From: Boesenbergia rotunda
Taxonomy: Eukaryota > Streptophyta > Magnoliopsida > Zingiberales > Zingiberaceae
Direction of reading: 5' to 3'
Assembly (NCBI GenBank): GCA_024364735.1
Contig: JAGFNQ010005655.1
Span: 42,566 to 106,565 of the forward strand
DNA length: 64,000 nt
Shown here in pieces: positions 46,525 to 58,000 of the stretch (within the stretch, counting starts at the first letter, position 1; every line of letters begins with the position of its first letter). The notes beneath the pieces were generated by a model that was given only the letters and a program-made list of their open reading frames with translations, did no database searches and had not been told where the DNA came from. The position numbers were made by a program, and so were the translations under genes.

Positions 46525-46789
46525 GGGCGTTCCTTTTTATCGAAATGGTTAAAAGGTATTCCTTTTTTATTTATTATCAAAACAACACCCCATCCCGTCT
46601 TATTTTATTTTTGTTCCCAAAAATATTCTTATTTTTGACGTTGTTGCAACCGCTATGGAATCGTAGTTACTATATAATTTTAGCAGCTATGATTCTGTGC
46701 TTTCTAGAACTACACAGTTGTAATAGCTAACTACTACAACATAATATCTATGTTGTGGTAGTTATAATTTATAGCTAATACAATCAGGG

Positions 46790-47690
46790 ATTGAGGTTTC
46801 GCCCATGCCGCTCGGGCACCGAAATCGGCACGGTGCGCCGACAGCGGCGAGCGGCGAGCGGCGAGCGGCGACGACGAGCATCGCAGGACGCCCTCGCGGG
46901 CTCGCGGCTCCTCCACCTCCGCGGTAGGGCAAAACGCAGCGCAGGCCGGAGACATCACGGGATTGCTCCGACTTCGTCGGAGGCGTCGCGGGGCACCTCC
47001 GGCTTCGCCGGAAGTGCTGTCAGATGGCACTGCACCCGCAGGATGCCGTCGCAGGCTCGCGCTCTCCGCCTCCGCCTTCGCGTCCGCCTCCGCTAGTGCC
47101 AGTGGACAACGAAAAAAATAATTAACTTCAACATTTCCAACTTTAAATACAAATTAAATAAGAAAAATAATAAAATTATTTATTTAAATCTAACATTTTC
47201 CTAAATAAATATTATCACAATAAAATTAAAAAAATAAGTTTGATAATTTTTATTAATTAATTTCTGAATTTTTAAAAATTCTAAAAAAATTTAAAAAATC
47301 TAAAAAAATTGTAACAATTCAATTTTATATTTTGATAATTTTTATTATTTTTTAATTTTACTGTTTTAGTAATTAATTAATATTCTAATATTTTTTATCA
47401 TTATATATATTATTTAAATTAATAATTAATTAATTAATTTATATAATTATTATATATAAAGTAGTATTTTAGTTAATTTATATACTTATTAGTTATTATA
47501 GCATATTATAATGTTTCAATTTTAATTCGAAACCATATTTATCTAATACACAATAAATATATTTATCTAATAATTAATATATATAAATAAAAAATACCGA
47601 AACCATACCGGCACGGCACGATACGATACCGAAACCGTATCGTTCCGGTCTGGGACCGAAACTTCGGCACGGGTCAAAATTTTAAACCTT
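46790..47690. mobile_element. Unclassified element with G+C-rich head, in the long-TIR element
   Basis: The ends share an inverted motif: left gggcaccgaaatcggcacgg, right (plus strand) gggaccgaaacttcggcacg before ttttaaaccttgg. The left 300 bases are very G+C-rich with repeated ggcgagcggcgagc and paired tccgacttcgtcgga hairpins; the middle is A/T-rich. The small frames here are not genes. Probably a non-autonomous DNA transposon. Confidence 0.45.
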
Positions 47691-47893
47691 GGATATAATA
47701 TATTATTGATTAGTATTCATCAAAGATGAAGTGTTTATATTGTAGCAACTATGAAAACTGGAGCAGAATTGAATTTCCTTGTAGTGGTTATGAATCATAG
47801 TTGCCACAACGCCGAATAAGAGTATTTTCAGCCATAAAAATGGGTTAAAGTGGGATTGATTGTTGTTTTGATAGTAAATGAAAAAATGGACGC

Positions 47894-48893
47894 TGATCCT
47901 GTCGCTGAGCGTAGTGGAGCCGCAACCGGATGACGGTGTAGCGATGGGTGACGTGGATGCCGACGGGATGTCCTCGCGCAGAATGACCGCGCCGTAGGGG
48001 GTATCCTCCGAAGGAACGGAAGCGGATGTCGCCTGATGCACGGCTGGAGGTGGACCTGCTGAGGAAGATGACCGTTAGCAACCTAGCCGGGAGACGTCCC
48101 GGCAAGGCACTCCGACGGTCAAGTCAGTACTCCGATGAACAGGAAAAATAATGGAGCACTGGAGGTGAGGGGCTTCGTGCGCGCGTCCCTGATAATGAGG
48201 AGGGGAGTGGCTTATATAGCCGGGGAAAAGGACCAAGTATGGCCTGTGTCAGGATTCTCTGACAGGGTCAGAAGATATGGTATGGTTATGTCGATTTGAG
48301 TATGGCCTGTGTCAGGATTCTCTGATAGGGTCAGAAGATATGGTATGATTATGTCGATTTGTAACCAACCTTCTTTGTCGTATACTATTTGTCTTATGTG
48401 AGGACAAAGACAGGTTTCTGTAAGTCTCTGACAGGCGGCGCCTGTCAGAGAGTGTTAGTTCGTACGAGTGATGATAGCCTGTTACCTGCAGCTGGTGCAG
48501 GTGTATTTTGTCTTTATCCCAGGGTGATTCCGAGAGAGTGCCCGAGTGGACACCGGGACGGCACGCCCGAATGGATATCAGGCATGGGCATAAAGGACTG
48601 CCGGGCGGATGCACTCGGATGAACGAGGCGTGTAAGCCTTAATGTGGCCGGGCGGAAATACCCGGATAGACGAGGCGTGTAAGCCTTAATGTGGTCGGCC
48701 GGGTTTGACCGGCCGGATGAACCGCTATATTTATTCTAACCGGCCGCCTTGAGTCCGACCGACCGGCGAAGCCCCTGGGCCCGGCCAGGACGTTTGTCGA
48801 GTTGGCTGCCCGTACAATGCCGTGGACCTTGAAGCTGGCCAGGTCGTTTGCCACGTTGGCTGCCCGTATGGTGCCAAATATAGGGCAGGATCA
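47894..48893 (-). mobile_element. 3' LTR of the gag-only Gypsy element
   Basis: 1000 bp, plus strand reading TGATCCTGTCGCTGAGCG ... GGATCA. It contains a TATA-like cttatatagccggg (48210), a direct duplication of gagtatggcctgtgtcagga (about 48229 and 48297), and a duplicated gcgtgtaagccttaatgtgg phrase (48628 and 48676). Confidence 0.95.
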
Positions 48894-48895
48894 AT

Positions 48896-48906
48896 AGCCT
48901 TCCCCT
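48896..48906 (-). other. Polypurine tract of the Gypsy element
   Basis: The minus strand reads GAGGGGAAGGC four bases before the 3' LTR starts, the usual place for second-strand priming. Confidence 0.75.
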
Positions 48907-49228
48907 CGAGTCTAGTCGAAGGAGGCGATCAGTCCGACTGACTGGACTACAAGTGTGTACAACCATTCTGCGGCCGAGCGTTTTTTGCCCTATTAATACC
49001 TGGCCGGCTTAACACGAGGCTCAACAGCTGGTGCTGTGTATAACTGCCCTGTCTGGGCGGAAAAGGTTGTTAGTCGAGAGGGGCGTGGGCCGCCACGCAC
49101 CCTTCTTTTTTAACGAGGCCGTCCGGCTGGACGAAGCATGATGGGGGAGCGTGGGCTGCCACGCATCCCCGACTGGCCATTGACATGATGAAGATGTCCG
49201 GGCGGATGAAGATTTTGACCGGAGGAAC
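48907..49228 (-). other. Non-coding interior between array and polypurine tract
   Basis: G+C-rich linker with no recognised domain; contains a gtgggccgccacgcacccttc phrase near 49086 and another near 49151 that look like stray beginnings of the array unit. Confidence 0.5.
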
Positions 49229-51465
49229 GTGGGCCGCCACTTTTCCGACCGGGAACCAGTCCAGGCTTCCGAGTGGGCTGACGCTTGAGGTCAGTCGCCG
49301 ACTCAGGCTTCCAAAGGGCACCGACCTTCTGCGTGGGTCGCCACGCCTCCGGTCGGGAACCGCTTTAGGCTTCCGGATGGGCCAATCTTCCACGTGGGCC
49401 GCCACGTTTCCGACCGGGAACCAGTCCAGGCTTCCGAGTGGGCTAACGCTCCCGGTCAGTCGCCGACTCAGGCTTCCAAAGGGCACCAACCTTCTGCGTG
49501 GGTCGCCACGCCTCCAGTCGGGAACCGCTTTAGGCTTCCGGATGGGCCAATCTTCCACGTGGGCCGCCACGCTTCCGACCGGGAACCAGTCCAGGCTTCC
49601 GAGTGGGCTGACGTTTAAAGTCAGTCGCCGACTCAGGCTTCCAAAGGGCACCGACCTTCTGCGTGGGTCGCCACGCTTCCGATCGGGAACCGCTTTAGGC
49701 TTCCGGATGGGCCAATCTTCCACGTGGGCCGCCACGCTTCCGACCGGGAACCAGTCCAGGCTTCCGAGTGGGCTGACGCTCCCGGTCAGTCGCCGACTCA
49801 GGCTTCCAAAGGGCACCGACCTTCTGCGTGGGTCGTCACGCCTCCGGTCGGGAACCGCTTTAGGCTTCCGGATGGGCCAATCTTCCACGTGGGCCGCCAC
49901 GTTTCCGACCGGGAACCAGTCCAGGCTTCCGAGTGGGCTGACGCTTAAAGTCAGTCGCCGACTCAGGCTTCCAAAGGGCACCGACCTTCTGCGTGGGTCG
50001 CCACGCCTCCGGTCGGGAACCGCTTTAGGCTTCCGGATGGGCCAATTTTCCACGTGGGCCGCCACGTTTCCGACCGGGAACCAGTCCAGGCTTCCGAGTG
50101 GGCTGACGCTCCCGGTCAGTCGCCGACTCAGGCTTCCAAAGGGCACCAACCTTCTGCGTGGGTCGCCACGCCTCCGGTCGGGAACCGCTTTAGGCTTCCG
50201 GATGGGCCCATCTTCCACGTGGGCCGCCACGCTTCCGATCGGGAACCAGTCCAGGCTTCCGAGTGGGCTGACGCTCCCGGTCAGTCGCCGACTCAGGCTT
50301 CCAAAGGGCACCGACCTTCTGCGTGGGTCGCCACGCCTCCGGTCGGGAACCGCTTTAGGCTTCCGGATGGGCCAATCTTCCACGTGGGCCGCCACGCTTC
50401 CGACCGGGAACCAGTCCAGGCTTCCGAGTGGGCTGACGCTTAAAGTCAGTCGCCGACTCAGGCTTCCAAAGGGCACCGACCTTCTGCGTGGGTCGCCACG
50501 CCTCCGGTCGGGAACCGCTCTAGGCTTCCGGATGGGCCAATCTTCCACGTGGGCCGCCACGCTTCCGACCGGGAACCAGTCCAGGCTTCCGAGTGGGCTG
50601 ACGATTAAAGTCAGTCGCCGACTCAGGCTTCCAAAGGGCACCGACCTTCTGCGTGGGTCGCCACGCCTCCGGTCGGGAACCGCTTTAGGCTTCCGGATGG
50701 GCCAATCTTCCACGTGGGCCGCCACGCTTTCGACCGGGAACCAGTCCAGGCTTCCGAGTGGGCTGACGCTCCGGTCAGTCGCCGACTCAGGCTTCCAAAG
50801 GGCACCGACCTTCTGCGTGGGTCGCCAGCCTCCGGTCGGGAACCGCTTTAGGCTTCCGGATGGGCCAATCTTCCACGTGGGCCGCCACGTTTCCGACCGG
50901 GAACCAGTCCAGGCTTCCGAGTGGGCTGACGCTTAAAGTCAGTCGCCGACTCAGGCTTCCAAAGGGCACCGACCTTCTGCGTGGGTCGCCACGCCTCCGG
51001 TCGGGAACCGCTTTAGGCTTCCGGATGGGCCAATCTTCCACGTGGGCCGCCACGCTTCCGACCGGGAACCAGTCCAGGCTTCCGAGTGGGCTGACGCTTT
51101 AAGTCAGTCGCCGACTCAGGCTTCCAAAGGGCACCGACCTTCTGCGTGGGTCGCCACGCCTCCGGTCGGGAACCGCTCTAGGCTTCCGGATGGGCCAATC
51201 TTCCACGTGGGCCGCCACGGTTCCGACCGGGAACCAATCCAGGCATCCGAGTGGGCTGACGCTTTAAGTCAGTCGCCGACTCAGGCTTCCAAAGGGCACC
51301 GACCTTCTGCGTGGGTCGCCACGCCTCCGGTCGGGAACCGCTTTAGGCTTCCGGATGGGCCAATCTTCCACGTGGGCCGCCACGCTTCCGACTGGAAACC
51401 AATCCGGGCTTCCGAGTGGGCTGACGCTTTATGTCAGTTGCCGACTCGGGCTTCTGGAGGGTATG
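49229..51465. repeat. 165-bp tandem repeat array, about 13.5 copies, open on both strands
   Basis: Units start at gtgggccgccacg near 49229, 49394, 49559 and so on every 165 bp to about 51373. Each unit has two related halves: A (gggaaccagtccaggcttcc, then cagtcgccgactcaggcttc) and B (cgggaaccgctttaggcttc). As 165 is 55 codons, frames stay open for 583 residues on the plus strand and 551 on the minus, each a 55-residue repeat (minus: PLGSLDWFPVG, HVEDWPIRKPKAVPDRRRGD). One-base losses at about 50771 and 50826 break the plus frame. The array sits where pol would be. No known fold. Confidence 0.95.
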
Positions 51466-51557
51466 ACGCGTCAGCCTGCGTCCCGTCCAGGTATGACTTG
51501 CCTTGTATGGCCGACCGGCAATTTCGGTCGGGAGAGCCTTTCGTTACAGCTAGAATG

Positions 51558-52511
51558 CTACGTTTTACAAGATTGCATCACTCTAGGGCTCTGTACATTT
51601 GTAAGTGTAGGACGAGGGGCGGGCTGTGGGCTAACCATTACTTCCTTCTTCCGGGCGGCTTGCGCTTCCTCTACATTGATATACTTGACAGCCTTCCCGA
51701 GCAGGCTGTCGAAATCCTTCGGTGGTTTCCTGATCAGGGATCGGAAGAAATCACCCTCTTGGAGCCCTTGTGAGAAGGCGGTGACCAGTACTTCGGGCGT
51801 AGTATTGGGCACCTCTATAGCTACTCCATTGAACCTCTGGATGTAGGCCCGGAGTGACTCTTTCGGACCTTGCTTCAGAGCGAACAAATTGAGGCTGGTC
51901 TTATGGTGCCTCCGACTGCTTGCAAAATGTTGCAGAAACATCCGCTTTACCTCTGCGAAACTCCCAACTGATCCACCCGGGAGTCCGCCAAACCATCGTT
52001 GAGCCTGCCCGGAGAGGGTTGTCAGGAAAGCGCGACATTTGACGCCCTCCGGGTATTGGTGCAACTGGGCGGCGCTTTCAAATTTCATGACGTGCTCCTC
52101 GGGGTCACTGGCCCCCGAGTACTCAGGCATGGTGAAGAATCGTAGATGCTTGGGAACGGGATCCCCAAGAATTTGTGAGGAGAAAGGGCTGTGAGTCGGA
52201 TAGGCCGCGGCGGGGTCGGCTAGCCCTTTCCCTTTATCCGGGCGCGCCTGATGCGCCAGGCTGGACGCTGAAGCTTCGGTCGGGGCTGAGTAGGCCTCGT
52301 TCCGAAAAAGTGCTCGAGGAAAATTAGGAACGAAGGGGTCGGGTTGAGCAGCCATACCTTCTGAATTTCCCCGTATAGAGGGACCAGGGGGCCGGGCCCC
52401 TTGACTACCGGTCGGCGGATGCGATTGTTGTGCCTTCTGCGTCCGGACAGCCATCAGCATTTCATATTCTTCTGGCGAAAGAGTAACCGTCAGTGGATTG
52501 GGGTTTTCCAT
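51558..52511 (-). CDS. Gypsy-type gag, 317 residues, intact
   Basis: The start codon lies 46 bases inside the 5' LTR. The first 120 residues are Ser/Pro-rich linker after TLSPEEYEMLM. The retrotransposon gag (capsid) domain covers about residues 125-250: HLRFFTMPEYSGASDPEEHV, FLTTLSGQAQRWFGGLP and SLRAYIQRFN are typical of plant Gypsy capsids. The C-terminus ends soon after KYINVEEAQAARKKE and lacks the zinc knuckle, so RNA binding would rely on the basic tail or a partner. No stop or frameshift: the gene can still make protein. A stop follows before the repeat array, so the array is probably not part of this protein. Confidence 0.92.
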   Translation of the reverse strand: MENPNPLTVTLSPEEYEMLMAVRTQKAQQSHPPTGSQGARPPGPSIRGNSEGMAAQPDPFVPNFPRALFRNEAYSAPTEASASSLAHQARPDKGKGLADPAAAYPTHSPFSSQILGDPVPKHLRFFTMPEYSGASDPEEHVMKFESAAQLHQYPEGVKCRAFLTTLSGQAQRWFGGLPGGSVGSFAEVKRMFLQHFASSRRHHKTSLNLFALKQGPKESLRAYIQRFNGVAIEVPNTTPEVLVTAFSQGLQEGDFFRSLIRKPPKDFDSLLGKAVKYINVEEAQAARKKEVMVSPQPAPRPTLTNVQSPRVMQSCKT

Positions 52512-52539
52512 TCTTCGCTCTCGATCAGGCAGAAAGCCC

Positions 52540-52555
52540 TCCTTCTAGCGCCAAA
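52540..52555 (-). other. Primer-binding site of the Gypsy element
   Basis: The minus strand, a few bases after the 5' LTR, reads TTTGGCGCTAGAAGGAGG. A TGGCGC start complements a tRNA 3' end ...GCGCCA (an Arg-type or similar tRNA). It fixes the orientation. Confidence 0.75.
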
Positions 52556-52557
52556 TT

Positions 52558-53557
52558 TGATCCTGTCGCCGAGCGTAGTGGAGCCGCAACCGGATGACGG
52601 TGTAGCGATGGGTGACGTGGATGCCGACGGGATGTCCTCGCGCAGAATGACCGCGCCGTAGGGGGTATCCTCCGAAGGAACGGAAGCGGATGTCGCCTGA
52701 TGCACGGCTGGAGGTGGACCTGCTGAGGAAGATGACCGTTAGCAACCTAGCCGGGAGACGTCCCGGCAAGGCACTCCGACGGTCAAGTCAGTACTCCGAT
52801 GAACAGGAAAAATAATGGAGCACTGGAGGTGAGGGGCTTCGTGCGCGCGTCCCTGATAATGAGGAGGGGAGTGACTTATATAGCCGGGGAAAAGGACCAA
52901 GTATGGCCTGTGTCAGGATTCTCTGACAGGGTCAGAAGATATGGTATGGTTATGTCGATTTGAGTATGGCCTGTGTCAGGATTCTCTGACAGGGTCAGAA
53001 GATATGGTATGATTATGTCGATTTGTAACCAACCTTCTTTGTCGTATACTATTTGTCTTATGTCAGGACAAAGACAGGTTTCTGTAAGTCTCTGACAGGC
53101 GGCGCCTGTCAGAGAGTGTTAGTTCGTACGAGTGATGACAGCCTGTTACCTGCAGCTGGTGCAGGTGTATTTTGTCTTTATCCCAGGGTGATTCCGAGAG
53201 AGTGCCCGAGTGGACACCGGGACGGCACGCCCGAATGGATATCAGGCATGGGCATAAAGGACTGCCGGGCGGATGCACTCGGATGAACGAGGCGTGTAAG
53301 CCTTAATATGGCCGGGCGGAAATACCCGGATAGACGAGGCGTGTAAGCCTTAATGTGGTCGGCCGGGTTTGACCGGCCGGATGAACCGCTATATTTATTC
53401 TAACCGGCCGCCTTGAGTCCGACCGGCCGGCGAAGCCCCTGGGCCCGGCCAGGACGTTTGTCGAGTTGGCTGCCCGTACAATGCCGTGGACCTTGAAGCT
53501 GGCCAGGTCGTTTGCCACGTTGGCTGCCCGTATGGTGCCAAATATAGGGCAGGATCA
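52558..53557 (-). mobile_element. 5' LTR of the gag-only Gypsy element
   Basis: 1000 bp, nearly identical to 47894-48893. Differences seen by eye include gtcgcc for gtcgct at the start, gtgactta for gtggctta, tctgacagg for tctgatagg, atgtcagg for atgtgagg, gatgacag for gatgatag, ttaatatgg for ttaatgtgg and gaccggcc for gaccgacc. Confidence 0.95.
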
Positions 53558-53592
53558 GACGCGCTTTTGACGATACCAATAAAAAGGGGCAC

Positions 53593-55020
53593 TGTTTTCA
53601 AAATTGTTTTGGACAAAACCATTGTTTGAGGGGTAAAATCAAAATTATGTCTTTTGAAATATGGACATTCATTGGTGACTATGAACAAAAAGTGTCTTAT
53701 TTGTTCTTTTTCCCTTTTAATCTCCCTTGCTAATGACTTATTCAATCAGGTTACTTGTAGTACGAGGGTAGTGGAATCCGACTTGGGGAAAATATTTAGT
53801 TTGACGAGTGTCAACTTGCTTAGTTATATCACACTTTGCTAATCACTTCTGCAAAATGTTGCAGCTTGAGTTTTGTCTTAATCTTGCACTTTGGCCCAGA
53901 GTGCATACTCGTGCTTTCTTCGGAGGTTAGTACTACTTTTGTTGGTGGTTGTATAGTTGACCCTACATGGTGCTTTCCATCAGCAACTATACTCCACAAT
54001 GAAGGCAGGCATTGTCGAGAGTTGCGGTGTCTAACTCTTTCGCTTACTCTATAGAATTTGCACAATCGTTTATCGATGAGTGATCATTTTGTATGGGATG
54101 TTTACTCGGTTTGATGACGACAATGATAGTTTATATGATCGTATACAGTTAGTTTGGGGTTTAAACATTTCTGTTGGTTCTTGTGTGTATTGTAAATTTC
54201 ATTTTCGAAGAATGCAATTGGATTTAGAGGAAGATGATAAAAAAGGGGGAAAATTCAAATTAAAATCCATACTTTTAAAAATATCAAAGAGTTCCATTTT
54301 CATTAAATTATCAAAACAAATCCCCTCATTTTGTTATGTACAATTTATAATTGATTTTCGCAACCAAATTTTGAATTCATAAATGATTATTTTTTTTATT
54401 TTTCATGAAAAATTGAAATTATATTTTTTAAATTTTCAAAAAGTTCATATAAATCCAGTTTTTTTAATGATGATTTGTTTATAATTTTTGAATTTTATAA
54501 ATGATGAACATATAAAAGTTATTATAGAAATGTGAATCTTATAAATTCAGATTTTATTAAACAAAAATTCCAACTTCGTTTACAAGACAGATAATAAAAA
54601 AAAACAATTACTTTATATAAATTTGATTTTTGATAAACCTTTATAAAAATTGGTCATATGATTTTTATCAGTGTTTTTTATAAAAACAATTAATTTATCA
54701 GAAATTCTGGATCTTACAAAAACAAAAAAAAAAAAGGAAAATTACTTTTTATTATTTTATTTCAAATTTTATAAATTTATATAACGAGGGAAAAAGAATC
54801 TATCAGAAAATGAGGAGTATTTGTTATTTTTATTTTTCAAAAGGCAGTGAGTGAGTACAAGTAGACTAATCTAGATCCTGAGGTGTGAGGTGATGAGCAA
54901 TCTGAAGAATATATCGAATATGAGGTACAGAGCTATAGCCACATGACAATTCGTAGACGAAACTAATGATCAATAGTTCTCGATAACAAACTGTTAGTTG
55001 TTTATGAGCGTTCCATGTAG
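53593..55020. other. Spacer, unassigned
   Basis: 53600-54230 has mixed composition with a short open stretch (53836-54054) that I cannot link to any family; 54230-54860 is A/T-rich. The part from about 54865 is likely the 3' untranslated region of the minus-strand gene. Confidence 0.45.
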
Positions 55021-58000
55021 TCATCTGGTTGTGGGTGCGGCAGGAGAGCATTTGACACTTTTCTCACTCGCAAGTTCGTCTTCTATTTCAGAGTCGCCGA
55101 TACGGAACATGTTATTGATGCTTAGTTCCGAACTGGCTGGGCTGCTTGTCGCAAGAGAATCTGAAATGCTGCCGACTCTGCCTCTCGACGATCCTGACCT
55201 CACACTACAAACAGATGATGCTGGCATCTTCGCCATCAATGGTCTATAACCGTTGGGGGCATTTCGTCGTATATCCTGCATATTTGCAAAGATCTTCCAT
55301 CAGAAATCGTATTCGAATTAGACTACTTGAGATCTAGATGGATAACAATCTCGGGGAAATAAAATGAGTTGAGAAATGATACCATATGCCCCAATGTCAT
55401 ATCCAATGATTTCTTTGATAGTGCCCTCTCGAAGCCGGCATTAAGTTTTCCAGGAAGGTCATTGTGGGTTGGTTGCTGGTTATCTCGTTTTGCCGGTGCA
55501 AATCTTCTTGTATTGACTATATGTTCGACCGTCTTGTCTCCCCTTCCGACATGGTTCACATTGCTACCACTACCTGCTTGTTGTGTGCTCGGTGGTGGAC
55601 CAGAACTACCTTTAAGAACATTGCCAGCGGCAGTCCTCCCTCTTGACGGAGAACAAGATTGTTGCCTTGGCCCGGCATTGGGTGCAAGCTCGACAGAAGA
55701 TGAACGACCGCTTGGCGTTCCTGGTCTGCCACGAGAAGCCATGGATGATCTTTCAGAAAAAGATGTCTTTGAGTTGGCAGGAGCATTAAGAGAAAAACCA
55801 GGGACATCTGAGGGTTTCAATGGTTTAGGCTTTGTGATCGGAGAGCTTCGGGATGATGATGCAGAACTTTTCGAAACTGTGGATGCTGAGCTTTTAGGTG
55901 TTGCTGGTACTGGACTTTTCGGTATCATTGGATTGGGCCTTATGACAGCAGATGATGGTATAGAGCTGACATGAGCCGATGCAGTAGAAGGTCGTCTAGT
56001 TGGGGTGGCTGGCCTTGATGCAGGCTTGTTTATCCCAGGTACAGATGACCTGGATGCAGGTGTAGAAGATCTCACAGGTGTCGAGGGTCTTGGCAGAACA
56101 GCAGGAGCCAACAATGGCCTAGATGTTGGAGTAGAGGATCTTGTGGGTGTTGCTGATCGTGGAGGAGTCAATGATGGTCTAGATGTTGATGTAGAGGATC
56201 TTGTGGGCGTTGCCGATCGTGGAGGAACCAATGATGGTCTAGATGGTGTAGAGGATCTTGTGGGCGTTGTCGATCGTGGAGGAACCAATGATGGTCTAGA
56301 TGTTGTTGTAGAGGATCTTGTGGGTGTTGCCCATAGTGGAGGAGCCAATGATGGAGGAGTTGATGACTTCGAAGGTAAAGTAGAACGTGATGCGGGAGTG
56401 GAAGATCTTGTAGGTTTTGAATAGGTGGATGTGGTAGAATGTCCATTTGGAGTTGCAGGCCTTGATGAACTACGAGTAGGACCGCCGGAGGATGATGGCC
56501 TACTAGTTCCCGGAATGGAAGAGTTGATGCCCGATGATAATGCTGGTTGCCTCAAAGATGTGTTCTTGGACAGATCTCGAACATTTGATAGCTAAAACAC
56601 GGCATGAATACACTGAAAGTTAACATCAAATTTAGGAAACAAAAGTATTCGGCAATAAAGACAAAAGTATAGTTGATATATAGGTACCTAAATGGTTGGA
56701 CACAAGATCTCAGTTAAGTCATATAGATTAGATAATAATTCTTGCAAATCAAATGAGTCAGCATTCTGCAACTCCTAGTAGGCCATTAGCACTGAGAAGC
56801 ATGATAAATGATAGTATTTGTTGGATCTATAGTTTGTTAATTTTGGATTGCAGGCCAGGATGTTAATTTATAGCTCTTTTGTGGTGAGAGTTCTATAATG
56901 ACAACTACCGCAACAAGAAGAGGCAAGTCACAACTAAACTCTATATCGTAGGAATACCCGAGAACAACTCAAATACCAGACGAGAATACCTAGTTTCTAA
57001 CAGGATTCTCCAAAGAACGATCTATATTTTAGTTATGTAAAGCAAGGATTATGCTGATGGAAAGGTATCCTTTCAAATATTAGTTGTGCAAATGCCTCCA
57101 GACTTGTGAATTGTTTTATGATCATGAAACAATTGAAGCTAGAAAGAAGCCCTATAAGACACTCTCATTTCTGTTTATCCTGGTCCTGGATTAAGCACTG
57201 CCACCTCAGCTACAGAACTTGAGGTGCCAAAAATAGTGCAACTCCAATGGTACGAAGACACAGTTCAGCACTAAATTGGACAATACGTTTGGGCGGGTCA
57301 CTAGCAAAACCCCCTAACAGTAAACATGAACAAGGTGCATCACTTACTTGATGTAGGCTCTAATGCAACTCATGTCATTCTTCTGGCACCTACAACTAAC
57401 TGACGAAACAAAAACAAACTATGGACAGTTATCACTGCAAAATAAGTCATTCTAGCTTTTTCTTCTATAGTAACGATAAAAAAAAAGGGAGTCTTAGGAC
57501 AATGATAAAATTGTTGTTGTGTGACCTTGTGGTCACGGTTCAAGTCATGGAAACAATCTCTTGCAATGCAAGGTAAGATTGTGATCCGACCCTTCCCCGA
57601 GATCCCGCATTGGAGAACTTCGTGCACCGAGCTGCCCATCAAGTAAGTACATAGTGACACTAGAATATGCATCCAAGAATACATGGTTACTTATGGCTTT
57701 AGATCCAAGATGACATAACCCTGCAATTTGCCATGTGTATATATATATTTAAGCATGTGATTAACTAGAAAACTAACCTTAAACTCAAGCGTCTTTGGTG
57801 GAGCTTTAGGAGTTTCATTCCTAAAAACAAGAGATCTTCTTGATTCAGTATCCAAAGATGGAAAAAGTGGAGTAGTTGGAGGTGTTAGAAGCCTGGGAAA
57901 AGGAAATTTTTGGAATCATAAAGATAACATATTATATCCTTGGTGAATCCAGCGACCACAAATAGATTGAAAGTATTCAACTAAATGAAAGCATGTGATC

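Larger units (their letters stand above)
47894..53557 (-). mobile_element. Complete gag-only Gypsy-type LTR retrotransposon, 5664 bp
   Basis: Two 1000-bp LTRs (47894-48893 and 52558-53557) flank a 3664-bp interior. The target duplication GACGC is exact on both sides (47889-47893 and 53558-53562). On the minus strand the order is 5' LTR, primer site, gag, 165-bp tandem array, polypurine tract, 3' LTR. Protease, reverse transcriptase, RNase H and integrase are absent, so it is non-autonomous and needs a partner element. By eye the LTRs differ at about seven positions with no indel, so the insertion is young. Confidence 0.95.
46525..53592. mobile_element. Long-TIR element (MITE/foldback), split by two later insertions
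   Basis: The left arm (GGGCGTTCCTTTTTATCGAA ... TTTATTATCAAAACAACA ... CTTATTTTTGACGTTGTTGC) is matched, inverted, by a right arm made of 47700-47893 plus 53558-53592 (inverted: GTGCCCCTTTTTATTGGTAT ... TTTACTATCAAAACAACA ... CTCTTATTCGGCGTTGTGGC). The arms reach at least 200 bp. The Gypsy element at 47894-53557 cut the right arm, and the G+C-rich element at 46790 lies in the middle. No transposase remains. Superfamily unassigned. Confidence 0.7.

Noticed and set aside
49185..50936. 583-residue plus-strand frame as a real repetitive protein gene
   Set aside because: It is antisense to the host retroelement, has no promoter or conserved start, and arises because the 165-bp unit is a multiple of three with few stops.
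53836..54065. 72-78-residue frames on both strands as a gene
   Set aside because: No splice sites, promoter features or recognisable motif; too short to support.
55369..56424. Plus-strand frames opposite exon 4 of the DYDWLLTPP-family gene
   Set aside because: Antisense shadows of a Ser/Pro/Thr-rich repeat region; the minus strand has splice sites and conserved motifs.
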